Assembly (NCBI GenBank): GCA_018267705.1
Contig: JAFDXX010000001.1
Location: 62,001 to 126,000 of the forward strand
Direction of reading: 5' to 3'
DNA length: 64,000 bases
Source: Bacteroidota bacterium
GTDB lineage: Bacteria; Bacteroidota; Bacteroidia; Chitinophagales; Chitinophagaceae
Shown: in pieces, positions 44,568 through 52,717 of the stretch
How positions within the stretch are numbered: the stretch's first letter is position 1
Layout: each line of letters opens with the position of its first letter
Notes under the pieces: generated by a model
Seen by the model: only the letters and a program-made list of their open reading frames with translations
The model's database searches: none
What the model was told of the DNA's origin: nothing
Made by a program: the position numbers and the translations under genes

Positions 44568-46247
44568 CTTGTTTCTTTTTGCTTGTTGCGTTTCAACAAA
44601 TTTTTCAAATTCAGTTAAAGAAAAGCTGCTTAAGTTTTGTTGTTTAGTTAAACCGGCTTTTTGTGCAGCAAGTATGCCGTATTTACAATCATTAAAACCA
44701 TCAAGATTATGTGCATCGGGGTCTATAGAAATTAAAACATTTTTCATTAATGCATAATCAATCCACCGCCAATCAATATCTAATCTGCGTGGATGTGCAT
44801 TTAATTCTATTACTACATTGTTGGCTGCACAAGCATCTATAATTATTTTATGATTGATAGGATAACCATTTCTACTTAATAAAAGCCTTCCCGTCATGTG
44901 CCCTAAAATTGCGGTGAATGGGTTTTCAATGGCTTTTAATAAACGCATCATAGCTTTTTCTTCATTCATTTTTAAGTTTGAATGAACAGAAGCAATAATA
45001 ATATCAAAAGTTTTTAAAATTGCCGGAGTATAGTCAAGGTTCCCATCATTTAAAATATCGCATTCAATACTTTTAAAAATTTTAAATGGATAAAGTTGTT
45101 TGTTTAGCGTTTCAATTAATTCATGTTGTGCAACAATTCTATCTTCTGTTAAACCTTTGGCATAATACGCAGCTTTTGAGTGATCGCTTATAACTAAATA
45201 TTGTAAACCTCTTGTAATACATTCGTTGGCCATTTCTTCAATAGTGTTACTTCCATCACTCCAATTGCTATGACTATGAATAATAGCTTTTATATCTTCC
45301 GGCTGAATTACTGTGGGTAAACTTTTGTTTTTTGCTTGTTCTAGTATAAAGCTTTTCTCTCTTAAAAATGCTGGAACAAATTCAATATTATAAATTGAGA
45401 ATATTTCTTCTTCAGTTTTATAAAAAGTATTTTCATTCCAATTAGTATGTTTTACCCATTCATTATAAAACTCTTCGCTACAACTTGTTTTAAAAAGTGT
45501 AGCAATTAAATTTTCATTGCTGCAACAGTAAAATCCTAACTCAATATTTTCTTTTCCTTTAAATGAAATATAATTAGTGGTTTCGGTAATTAGTTGATAT
45601 TCATTCTGTAAAAAAAAATTTTTGAAATTAGTGGTTGAACAATTAGTTACCCATTCTAATTTATCAATAGTTTCTAATTGCCTTTTAAATGCACTTGTTA
45701 TATAAAATGAAAATTCTTTAAAAATGGTTTTTAGTTTTTCATCTAATGCAATAGTATAAGTTTCAATTTGTTCGTATAAATAATTTCCCATGTTGCTTAA
45801 ATAAAACTCAATTGATTCTTTAATATTGTTTTGTGTTTTTTCTCCAAAGCCTTTATATAATGTTAATCTGTTTTCATTACAAGCATATAATAATTCTCCA
45901 ATAGTTTCTATTTCTAAATCTTTCCAAATAGTTGCAATTTTTTTTGGCCCGAGCCCTTTTATATGCAATAACATTTCTATGATTCCCTGAGGTGTTTTTT
46001 CTAAATATTCATTTAAAGAAGATAGCTGCCCGGTTTGTAATTGTTCAATAATTTTTTTGCCAACAGACTCTCCAATACCTTTTAGCGATAATATTTTTTC
46101 TTCATCAATAGTATTTAATTGAATATTTAATTTTTCAATATTGTATGCAGCAGATGAATATGATTTTGCTTTAAAACTATTATCGCCATGTATGTCCATA
46201 AGTTTGGCAAGCAAAGAAAAGTTATCTGCAATAGTATAATTGTCCAT
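44562..46247 (-). CDS. polX: PolX-type protein: HhH + degenerate polymerase palm + PHP domain
   Basis: 561 residues. Residues 1-160 hold an 8-kDa-like region and helix-hairpin-helix motifs ('LKGIGESVGKKIIEQLQTG', 'HIKGLGPKKIATIWKDL', 'LYKGFGEKTQNNI'). The palm follows, but the catalytic DxD reads Lys196-Leu-Glu198 in ETIDKLEWV, and the third Asp is Glu in IELGFYCC. The PHP nuclease domain is intact: H324-S-H326 in IIHSHSNWSDG, VISDHS, ASVHSNL, GHMTGRLL and SIDPDAHN. It probably acts as 3'-5' exonuclease or AP endonuclease in repair without polymerising. Confidence 0.93.
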   Translation of the reverse strand: MDNYTIADNFSLLAKLMDIHGDNSFKAKSYSSAAYNIEKLNIQLNTIDEEKILSLKGIGESVGKKIIEQLQTGQLSSLNEYLEKTPQGIIEMLLHIKGLGPKKIATIWKDLEIETIGELLYACNENRLTLYKGFGEKTQNNIKESIEFYLSNMGNYLYEQIETYTIALDEKLKTIFKEFSFYITSAFKRQLETIDKLEWVTNCSTTNFKNFFLQNEYQLITETTNYISFKGKENIELGFYCCSNENLIATLFKTSCSEEFYNEWVKHTNWNENTFYKTEEEIFSIYNIEFVPAFLREKSFILEQAKNKSLPTVIQPEDIKAIIHSHSNWSDGSNTIEEMANECITRGLQYLVISDHSKAAYYAKGLTEDRIVAQHELIETLNKQLYPFKIFKSIECDILNDGNLDYTPAILKTFDIIIASVHSNLKMNEEKAMMRLLKAIENPFTAILGHMTGRLLLSRNGYPINHKIIIDACAANNVVIELNAHPRRLDIDWRWIDYALMKNVLISIDPDAHNLDGFNDCKYGILAAQKAGLTKQQNLSSFSLTEFEKFVETQQAKRNKL

Positions 46248-46283
46248 AGTTCAAATGTAGTAATAGCAAGGGTTCTGTAAAAT

Positions 46284-46316
46284 AATAAAACCCCGCAAAG
46301 CGAGGTTTTATTTTTA
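46284..46316. terminator. Rho-independent terminator of the histone-like gene
   Basis: AAAACCTCGC, a three-base loop and GCGGGGTTTT (minus strand, one mismatch), with flanking A and T runs. It lies between the polX start and the stop of the 44-residue gene at 46338. Confidence 0.75.
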
Positions 46317-46337
46317 TTAAGCTTTAAGTTTTTAAGC

Positions 46338-46472
46338 TTATTTCTTTTTAGCAGCTTTTTTAGCGGCTTTTTTTGGAGCAGCTTTTTTAGCAGCTTTTTT
46401 TGGAGCAGCTTTTTTTGCAGCGGCTTTTTTTGGAGCAGCCTTTTTAGCGGCTTTTTTTGCGGCTTTTGCCAT
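46338..46472 (-). CDS. 44-residue Lys/Ala/Pro repeat protein (histone H1-like)
   Basis: The gene reads MAKAAKKAAKKAAPKKAAAK and goes on in the same way to end AAKKAAKKK, with three AAPKK units. Composition is only Lys, Ala, Pro and the initiator Met. It resembles the C-terminal tails of histone H1 and bacterial H1-like proteins (Hc1, AlgP, and the tail of some HU proteins), which bind DNA by charge. A clean ATG and TAA, a terminator after it and steady codon mixing (GCA/GCC/GCT, AAA/AAG) argue for real coding. It is 73 bases downstream of rpmA and could be a nucleoid or ribosome-associated factor (inference). Confidence 0.75.
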   Translation of the reverse strand: MAKAAKKAAKKAAPKKAAAKKAAPKKAAKKAAPKKAAKKAAKKK

Positions 46473-46545
46473 AATTGTAAAATTTAATGGTTAGTTAATA
46501 CTATAAAAGTATAAATATTTTATTAACCGCAAAAAAAAATTTTTT

Positions 46546-46812
46546 TTAAGCCGATGTTGCAACAGGTAATACAGATACTTTAGTTCTGTTTTCCTTTCCT
46601 TTTTTAAATTCAACAACACCATCTGTTAACGCAAATAATGTGAAGTCTTTTCCAACTCCAACATTTTTTCCGGGATGATATTCTGTACCACGTTGGCGTA
46701 AAATAATATTTCCTGAAACAGCAGGCTGTCCACCAAAAATTTTTACACCTAAACGTTTGCTGTTACTATCGCGTCCGTTTTTTACACTTCCTTCACCTTT
46801 TTTATGTGCCAT
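46546..46812 (-). CDS. rpmA: 50S ribosomal protein L27
   Basis: 88 residues: [20 protein letters not shown] at the start, then [22 protein letters not shown], the universal bL27 core. The N-terminus reaches the peptidyl-transferase centre. It lacks the cleavable extension found in Firmicutes. It follows rplU by 61 bases, in the usual rplU-rpmA operon. An A/T-run self-complementary stretch just after the stop may weaken read-through into the KAAP gene. Confidence 0.97.
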   Translation of the reverse strand: MAHKKGEGSVKNGRDSNSKRLGVKIFGGQPAVSGNIILRQRGTEYHPGKNVGVGKDFTLFALTDGVVEFKKGKENRTKVSVLPVATSA

Positions 46813-46873
46813 AATTTTTTTATTTTAAAATTCTTTAAATTAAATTCTGTTTAGAATTTATAGTAGAAAATTA

Positions 46874-47179
46874 TTATGCTATACTTTCAATTTTAATTTG
46901 AGTATAGTGTGTACGATGTCCATGCTTTTTACGAAAACCTTTTCTTCTTTTCATTTTAAAAGCAATTACTTTATCGCCTTGCACTAAATCTTTTACAATT
47001 TCGGCAGTTACTGTTGCTTTGGCAGCAGTACCTACTGAAACAGTTCCTGCATTATCTACTAATAATACATCACTAAACTTTACTTTATCTCCGGTTTTAC
47101 CTTGCAGGTGAGGTACATATAAATTATCTCCGGCTTGCACTTTAAATTGTTGACCTGCGATTTTTACTACTGCTAACAT
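46874..47179 (-). CDS. rplU: 50S ribosomal protein L21
   Basis: 101 residues: MLAVVKIAGQQFKVQAGDNL, then 'VLLVDNAGTVSVGTA', 'DKVIAFKMKRRKGFRKKHGHRTHYTQIKI', the bL21 signature near the C-terminus. First gene of rplU-rpmA. Its promoter lies 21-53 bases upstream. Confidence 0.97.
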   Translation of the reverse strand: MLAVVKIAGQQFKVQAGDNLYVPHLQGKTGDKVKFSDVLLVDNAGTVSVGTAAKATVTAEIVKDLVQGDKVIAFKMKRRKGFRKKHGHRTHYTQIKIESIA

Positions 47180-47199
47180 AGCTTAAAAAATTAGGACGG

Positions 47200-47232
47200 C
47201 AAAGGTAAGGGGTAGAAGCGAGATTTTACAAA
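47200..47232 (-). promoter_or_regulatory. Promoter of rplU-rpmA
   Basis: Minus strand TTTG (47232-47229), a 21-base spacer and TACCTTTG (47207-47200): both boxes match the Bacteroidota consensus. The leader is about 15 bases. Confidence 0.65.
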
Positions 47233-47298
47233 GTTTTTTAAAATAACTATATCCACATTATTACACTTATGCTTTTTTTATAAAAAACTACTAAAAAG

Positions 47299-47321
47299 GC
47301 TGCTTGTGCAGCTTACATTTG
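47299..47321 (+). promoter_or_regulatory. -7 box with adjacent dyad upstream of the GH3-like gene
   Basis: TACATTTG at 47314-47321 lies 22 bases before the ATG at 47344. A perfect dyad GCTGC-TTGT-GCAGC (47299-47312) touches its upstream side, in the place of an operator. Confidence 0.4.
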
Positions 47322-47343
47322 CAAACTTGTAAGTGAAGTGCTT

Positions 47344-48837
47344 ATGAATTTAAAATCGTTATTAGCAAGACCATTTGCTCATTATATATATACTAAAATT
47401 GAAAAAAGCAAAACTTCTGCAGTTGCAGACCAGTTTGAGATATTTCAAAAAATACTAAAAATAGGTATACAAACAGTTTTTGGAAAAGAGCACAGCTTAC
47501 ATGAAGTTTCCAATCATCAGCAGTTTATACAGGCTGTTCCTATAAGAGACTATGAGCAATTGAAACCGTATATTGAACAAATAAAAGAAGGGAAGAAAAA
47601 TATTTTATGGCCGGGAAAGCCAATTTATTTGGCTAAAACCAGTGGCACTACCAGTGGTGCAAAATATATTCCTATTACAAAAAATTCTATTTCAAATCAT
47701 ATTGATTCTGCACGAAATGCTTTACTATGTTATATGGCAGAAACAGGAAATTATGATTTTGCCAAAGGAAAAATGATTTTTTTAAGTGGTTCTCCGGAAT
47801 TAGAAAGAGTTGGTGGAATTCCTACAGGAAGACTAAGTGGTATTGTAAATCATCATATTCCTAAATATTTACGTTCTAATCAATTACCAACTTACGAAAC
47901 AAATTGTATTGAAGATTGGGAAACCAAATTGGATAAAATTGTTGAAGAAACAATAAACAAACAAATGACGTTAATTAGTGGTATTCCACCTTGGATGCAA
48001 ATGTATTTTGATAGATTAATTGAAAAAAGTGGTAAGAAAGTAAGTGAATTGTTCCCCGATTTTTCTGTAATGGTACAAGGCGGAGTAAATTTCGCCCCTT
48101 ATAAAAAGAAATTATTTGATAGTATTGGAAAGCAAATTGATTGCATTGAATTATTTCCGGCAAGCGAAGGTTTTTTTGCTTTTCAAGATTCACAACAACA
48201 CGAAGGTTTATTATTAAATACCAATTCAGGAATATTTTTTGAATTTATTCCTGCCAACGAAATATTTAATACCAGCCCAACAAGGTTAAGTTTAAAAGAT
48301 GTTAAACTAAATGAAAACTATGCATTAATTATTAATAGTAATGCAGGTTTATGGGGATACAATATTGGCGATACCGTAAAATTTGTAAGCCTAAACCCTT
48401 ACCGCGTAATAGTTACAGGAAGAATCAAACATTTTATATCTGCATTTGGCGAACATGTTATTGGAGAAGAAGTAGAATATGCTTTATTAAAAGCAGCAGA
48501 AGAATTTGAAACTAAAATTACTGAATTTACCGTAGCACCCAATATTGCACAAGGAAAAGGAAAAAGCTACCACCAATGGTTTATTGAATTTGAAAATGCA
48601 CCTAAAAACTTAATCAATTTTTCCGAAAAAATAGACGAAGTTTTACGCAAGAAAAATGTATATTATGATGATTTAATTCGCGGCAATATTCTTCAACCTT
48701 TAAAAATAAATATTGTAAGAAAAAACGGATTTATAGATTACATGAAGTCTATTGGTAAACTTGGCGGGCAAAATAAAGTACCACGCCTAAGCAATGATAG
48801 AAAAATTGCAAACGAATTAGAAGCTTTTTTGGCATAA
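47344..48837 (+). CDS. GH3 auxin-responsive promoter family protein (acyl-adenylating)
   Basis: 497 residues from ATG 47344 (MNLKSLLARPFAHYIYTKIE); a GTG two codons upstream is less likely. The ATP loop reads LAKTSGTTSGAKYIPITKN, followed by 'LISGIPPWMQMYFDRLI', 'FSVMVQGGVNFAPYKKK', 'DCIELFPASEGFFAFQD' and 'VIVTGRIKHFISAFGEHV'. These belong to the ANL-superfamily GH3 group that in plants links acids to amino acids. Bacterial members are widespread in Bacteroidota and their substrates are unknown. dxr follows after 52 bases. Confidence 0.92.
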   Translation: MNLKSLLARPFAHYIYTKIEKSKTSAVADQFEIFQKILKIGIQTVFGKEHSLHEVSNHQQFIQAVPIRDYEQLKPYIEQIKEGKKNILWPGKPIYLAKTSGTTSGAKYIPITKNSISNHIDSARNALLCYMAETGNYDFAKGKMIFLSGSPELERVGGIPTGRLSGIVNHHIPKYLRSNQLPTYETNCIEDWETKLDKIVEETINKQMTLISGIPPWMQMYFDRLIEKSGKKVSELFPDFSVMVQGGVNFAPYKKKLFDSIGKQIDCIELFPASEGFFAFQDSQQHEGLLLNTNSGIFFEFIPANEIFNTSPTRLSLKDVKLNENYALIINSNAGLWGYNIGDTVKFVSLNPYRVIVTGRIKHFISAFGEHVIGEEVEYALLKAAEEFETKITEFTVAPNIAQGKGKSYHQWFIEFENAPKNLINFSEKIDEVLRKKNVYYDDLIRGNILQPLKINIVRKNGFIDYMKSIGKLGGQNKVPRLSNDRKIANELEAFLA

Positions 48838-48889
48838 TTATTCTATTATCTTTACCCGCTTTAAATTTTATTGAAGAAATAATAAATAA

Positions 48890-50047
48890 ATGCAAACAAA
48901 ACGCATTGCAATATTTGGCTCCACAGGCTCAATTGGCACACAAGCATTAGAAGTAATTGCCGAAAATTCTAATTTGTTTTCTGTTGCTATATTAACAGCA
49001 CAAAACAATGTTGATTTATTAATTAAACAAGCATTACAATTTAATCCGCAAATAGTTGTAATTGGTGATGAAAAAAAATATCAAACACTAAAAGAAGCTT
49101 TAGCCAATACAACCATAACTATTGCTGCCGGAGAAGCAGCTATAATTGAAGCTGCCGCATCAGATATTTATGATATGATGTTGGCTGCAATTGTTGGTTA
49201 TGCAGGTTTAAAACCAACATTAAAAGCTATTGAAAACGGTAAAGCAATTGCCTTAGCAAATAAAGAAACATTAGTTGTTGCCGGAGATATTGTAATGAAA
49301 AAAGCATTAGAAAAAAGAGTTCCGATTATTCCTGTTGATAGTGAACATTCTGCAATATTTCAATGCCTTGTAGGTGAAGGAAGAAATAAAATTGAAAAAA
49401 TAATTCTTACAGCAAGTGGTGGCCCTTTTTTAGGAAGAAAACCTAACTTTTTGGTTAATGTAAAAAGAGATCATGCACTACAACATCCTAATTGGAGTAT
49501 GGGTGCAAAAATTTCAATTGATTCCTCAACTTTAATGAATAAAGGGTTAGAAATGATTGAAGCCAAATGGTTATTTAATCTGCAACCTCAACAAGTGCAA
49601 GTAGTAGTGCATCCGCAAAGTATTATTCATAGTATGATACAGTTTGAAGATGGCAGCATAAAAGCACAAATGGGGTTACCCGATATGAAATTGCCTATTC
49701 AATATGCAATGGCATTTCCACAACGCTTGGCTAATAATTTTAAACGATACGATTTTAAAAAACCCAATGCGTTAACTTTTGAAGAACCTGATTTAAAAAC
49801 TTTTCGCAATTTAAGTTTAGCTATAGATGCCTTACACAAAGGTGGTAATCTTCCGTGTATTATGAATGCGGCTAATGAAATTGCTGTTTTTGCATTTTTA
49901 AGAAACAGAATTGGATTTTTAGATATGACAGAATTAATTGAACGAACTATGAACAAAATTCCATTTATAGAAAAACCAACATTAAAAGATTACTTTGATA
50001 GCGATGGTGAGGCACGTAATTTCGCCGCCTCTATCATTCAAATGTAA
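48890..50047 (+). CDS. dxr: 1-deoxy-D-xylulose 5-phosphate reductoisomerase
   Basis: 385 residues, first committed step of the MEP isoprenoid pathway. NADPH motif FGSTGSIGTQALEVI, 'ALANKETLVVAGDIV', metal and substrate segment 'IPVDSEHSAIFQCL', 'LTASGGPFLGRK', 'HPNWSMGAKISIDSSTLMNKGLEMIEA' in short blocks, and 'VVVHPQSIIHSMIQFEDGS'. Full length. It is followed by rseP, a common pairing. Confidence 0.97.
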   Translation: MQTKRIAIFGSTGSIGTQALEVIAENSNLFSVAILTAQNNVDLLIKQALQFNPQIVVIGDEKKYQTLKEALANTTITIAAGEAAIIEAAASDIYDMMLAAIVGYAGLKPTLKAIENGKAIALANKETLVVAGDIVMKKALEKRVPIIPVDSEHSAIFQCLVGEGRNKIEKIILTASGGPFLGRKPNFLVNVKRDHALQHPNWSMGAKISIDSSTLMNKGLEMIEAKWLFNLQPQQVQVVVHPQSIIHSMIQFEDGSIKAQMGLPDMKLPIQYAMAFPQRLANNFKRYDFKKPNALTFEEPDLKTFRNLSLAIDALHKGGNLPCIMNAANEIAVFAFLRNRIGFLDMTELIERTMNKIPFIEKPTLKDYFDSDGEARNFAASIIQM

Positions 50048-50157
50048 ACACTAAGCATTCAATTTATTTTAATGAATTAAAATTTTAGAACGAATAAGAT
50101 AGTAATAAAAATATTTATATAAATTTATTTAAAACCCTCATAGAGACATAAAAGCAT

Positions 50158-51516
50158 ATGACATTTTTAGCAATTAACTGGTCAATCGTAGGCATTAAAG
50201 CTGCACAGTTTGTTTTATCATTTTCAATATTAGTAATACTACATGAGTTTGGACATTTTCTTCCTGCAAAATGGTTTAAATGCAGAGTAGAAAAATTTTA
50301 TTTATTTTTTAATCCGTGGTTTAGTTTGGCAAAAAAGAAAATTGGCGAAACAGAATGGGGGCTTGGCTGGATACCGTTTGGAGGCTATGTAAAAATTAGT
50401 GGAATGATTGACGAAAGCATGGATAAAGAACAAATGAAATTGCCACCCAAAGAGTATGAATTTAGAGCCAAAAAACCTTGGCAACGCTTAATTATAATGC
50501 TGGGCGGCGTAACTGTAAACGTACTTTTAGCTATTATTATTTTTATTGGTATAACATGGGTTTGGGGAGATGAACATATCAAACCAACTGAAGCTAAATA
50601 CGGATTAGCTGTAGATTCTTTAGGTAAAAGTGTTGGCTTAAAAGATGGAGATATTATTTTAAAAATAGATACCAACACAGTAAAAGACGAAGCAAACATT
50701 ACCAAGCACATTATCCTATCCGAAGCAAAAAATATTACTGTTTTACGAAATGGAAAAGATACCGTTTTACAATTACCCGAAAATTTAATACGCCAATTAA
50801 ATAAACAAAAAGGAATTGGTTTTGTTGAATTACGTTTTCCTTGTATTGTAGACACTATTGATAAAAAATTTCCTGCATATACCGCCGGCTTAAGAAAAAA
50901 CGATAAAATTATTGCTATTAATAATGTTCCTACAGAATACTATCATTTAGTAACACAAGAAATAAAAAAATATAAAAACGAAGTAGTTCAAGTTAAAATC
51001 ATTCGTAATAACATTGATACATTAACAATACCAATAAAAACAACTGAAGAAGGAAGAATAGGATTTAGCCCCATTGCCAATTATACTCAATTAGGTTTTC
51101 ATATTGATACTGTTGAATACTCTTTTATACAATCTATATCAAAAGGAACGGGAAGATGTTTTATTACATTACAAAATTATTTAACGGGCATAAAGCAAAT
51201 ATTTTCAGGAAAAGCAAACCCAAATGAAAGCTTAGGCAGTGTAATTAGTATTGGCAGCGTATTTCCTGGAGTATGGGATTGGCAAAGCTTTTGGACACTA
51301 ACAGCCATCTTCTCAATTATTCTTGCATTTATGAATGTATTACCCATACCTGCATTAGATGGAGGGCATGCACTATTTACAATTATTGAAATCATCACAG
51401 GTAAAAAACCAAGTGATAAATTTATGGAATATGCCCAAACTGTTGGAATGATATTATTATTAGGTTTAATGGCTTATGCATTAGGGTTAGATGTGTTTAG
51501 ATTGTTTACTAAATAA
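50158..51516 (+). CDS. rseP: Site-2 protease RseP
   Basis: 452 residues. Zinc site HEFGHFLPAKWF (His29, Glu30, His33) in the first helix, two PDZ-type regions in the middle ('VDSLGKSVGLKDGDIILKIDT' and 'FPAYTAGLRKNDKIIAINNV') and the third zinc ligand in NVLPIPALDGGHALF near the C-terminus. It cuts membrane-bound anti-sigma factors or remnant signal peptides. No strong terminator lies between it and ssrA. Confidence 0.95.
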   Translation: MTFLAINWSIVGIKAAQFVLSFSILVILHEFGHFLPAKWFKCRVEKFYLFFNPWFSLAKKKIGETEWGLGWIPFGGYVKISGMIDESMDKEQMKLPPKEYEFRAKKPWQRLIIMLGGVTVNVLLAIIIFIGITWVWGDEHIKPTEAKYGLAVDSLGKSVGLKDGDIILKIDTNTVKDEANITKHIILSEAKNITVLRNGKDTVLQLPENLIRQLNKQKGIGFVELRFPCIVDTIDKKFPAYTAGLRKNDKIIAINNVPTEYYHLVTQEIKKYKNEVVQVKIIRNNIDTLTIPIKTTEEGRIGFSPIANYTQLGFHIDTVEYSFIQSISKGTGRCFITLQNYLTGIKQIFSGKANPNESLGSVISIGSVFPGVWDWQSFWTLTAIFSIILAFMNVLPIPALDGGHALFTIIEIITGKKPSDKFMEYAQTVGMILLLGLMAYALGLDVFRLFTK

Positions 51517-51580
51517 GATATAGAAGGAGAGAAGAAAATAAAAACTAATTGAATCATATAAAACTTGAAATAAAAGGGAG

Positions 51581-51615
51581 TTGAATTTATATCAATTTTT
51601 TTTAATGTAAATTTG
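51581..51615 (+). promoter_or_regulatory. Promoter of ssrA
   Basis: TTG at 51581-51583 and an exact TAAATTTG at 51608-51615, 24 bases apart. Transcription would start near 51621, giving a precursor with about 40 bases 5' of the mature end. Confidence 0.45.
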
Positions 51616-51661
51616 TAGTAGAAAGAAAAATGTTCTTTGATAAAATTCATAATTCATAAAA

Positions 51662-52030
51662 GGGCCTGTATTGGTTTTGACAGCATAAGTTATGGTAAGT
51701 ATAAGCATGCAGTGCGTTGAATAATTAGCACTTAAATCTGAATATTCAAACTATAAATGGCAATACACAGTATGCCATGGCTGCTTAATCAGTGATTAAC
51801 CAGTCATTCGGGCCGCCGAACAGGTTAGCTTGTTACCAAGTTCCGCCGCCGACTCAAAACAAAACAAGATGCGGTTGTTATAGGCTGTGCTAACAACTAA
51901 AGTACATTCAGCTAAGTATTAAATTGGTTTGTTCATTTCCTGTTAAATACCTACAATGAATAATGAAATAAGCATGTAGAAAATTTATGATAGCAATGTT
52001 TGGACAGCGGTTCGAGTCCGCTCAGGTCCA
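51662..52030 (+). ncRNA. ssrA: Transfer-messenger RNA
   Basis: The 5' end GGGCCTGTATTGGTTTTGAC and the 3' part (T-arm GCGGTTCGAGTCCGC, then CAGGTCC) pair as a seven-base acceptor stem with a G3-U70 wobble, the alanine identity element. The tag frame resumes at GGC 51759 and ends at TAA 51786-51788, encoding GNTQYAMAA, of the same length and style as other Bacteroidota tags (e.g. GETNYALAA). The discriminator A52030 is followed by CCC, so the 3' CCA is not fully encoded and needs tRNA nucleotidyltransferase. It rescues stalled ribosomes with SmpB. Confidence 0.95.
51759..51788 (+). other. tmRNA tag-peptide reading frame (GNTQYAMAA)
   Basis: GGC AAT ACA CAG TAT GCC ATG, then GCT GCT and TAA. 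The ending YAMAA is a typical degradation signal. The resume codon GGC (Gly) is the usual Bacteroidota choice. The preceding bases ACTATAAAT stand at the resume-codon determinant. Confidence 0.85.
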
Positions 52031-52041
52031 CCCAAAAATAC

Positions 52042-52079
52042 AAAGGCTGCCAATCGGCAGCCTTTGTGCTATTTTTTCT
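52042..52079. terminator. Bidirectional rho-independent terminator after ssrA
   Basis: AAAGGCTGCC-AATC-GGCAGCCTTT is a perfect ten-base stem, followed on the plus strand by a six-T run and on the minus strand by a T-rich stretch. It serves ssrA and the convergent gene at 52079. Confidence 0.9.
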
Positions 52080-52453
52080 TATGATTTGTAGTAGTTTCTT
52101 TTAGCCATATCAATTTCATGATCTCTTGCTTCTTTCAATTGCCTAATTTCATGCCTTTTTTCTTTCCCTTTTAAATCCATTCTAGCAGATTCAATTCTTT
52201 GAGCATATTCGTGTTCAATATCTGCAATTTTTTGGTCAAGTTTTGAAGGTCTTGCACTCAACATGTATGGCATATTATAGTATGGATAGTAACCAAAAGG
52301 GTAGTAAGAATAAGGATAATAAAATCCGCCACCAACAATTACAGTAGTACGTGGTCTGTAATAACCTCTGCCACCTCTTGCAATTATATGACCTTGAGCA
52401 CTTGATAATAAACAACTACTGCTAAAAATCATCATTAATAATATCTTTTTCAT
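52079..52453 (-). CDS. Small secreted protein with Tyr-rich segment and coiled coil
   Basis: 124 residues. MKKILLMMIFSSSCLLSSAQ is a signal peptide. A Gly/Arg/Tyr patch is followed by 'GGGFYYPYSYYPFGYYPYY', then from about residue 70 a charged amphipathic helix ('KLDQKIADIEHEYAQRIESA', 'KEKRHEIRQLKEARDHEIDM'). The layout recalls other short Bacteroidota exported proteins with a surface-sticky aromatic stretch; no function is known. It ends in the ssrA terminator. Confidence 0.8.
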   Translation of the reverse strand: MKKILLMMIFSSSCLLSSAQGHIIARGGRGYYRPRTTVIVGGGFYYPYSYYPFGYYPYYNMPYMLSARPSKLDQKIADIEHEYAQRIESARMDLKGKEKRHEIRQLKEARDHEIDMAKRNYYKS

Positions 52454-52574
52454 AACCTTCTGTTTTATACTTTTATAGACTCAATAAACATGCAAAAGCA
52501 ACTTATTTCTACTAATAATTTCAGGTTTTCACATTCTTTTATATAGGTAGAAAAAGCGGGCATTTAAAATCAAT

Positions 52575-52606
52575 TTTGATTATTTAATAACAGCTCCATA
52601 CATTTG
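52575..52606 (+). promoter_or_regulatory. Promoter of the rplKAJL operon
   Basis: TTTG at 52575-52578 and an exact -7 TACATTTG at 52599-52606, 20 bases apart. Transcription should begin near 52610, right at the first arm of the leader hairpin. Confidence 0.65.
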
Positions 52607-52607
52607 C

Positions 52608-52692
52608 ACTCCCAAAAAAGTTCTTTTTATTTAAGAATGATTGAAATTTCGCAGTAATGTGAAGTATTTGGGAGTTACGTATAAAACGTAAC
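52608..52692 (+). promoter_or_regulatory. Structured leader of rplK (ribosomal-protein autoregulation candidate)
   Basis: ACTCCCAAA (52608-52616) pairs with TTTGGGAGT (52667-52675) across 50 bases, and GTTACGT-ATAAA-ACGTAAC (52674-52692) forms a second hairpin overlapping its 3' arm by two bases. The two therefore compete or stack. In other bacteria L1 represses the L11-L1 mRNA by binding its leader; this could be the equivalent site (inference). Confidence 0.5.
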
Positions 52693-52717
52693 GTTATTAC
52701 CAATTAAATCGTAAACA

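Noticed and set aside
46338-46472. The KAAP region as a simple DNA repeat with no gene
   Set aside because: Synonymous codons vary between repeat units while the Lys/Ala/Pro pattern is kept, and start, stop and terminator are in place; coding is more likely.
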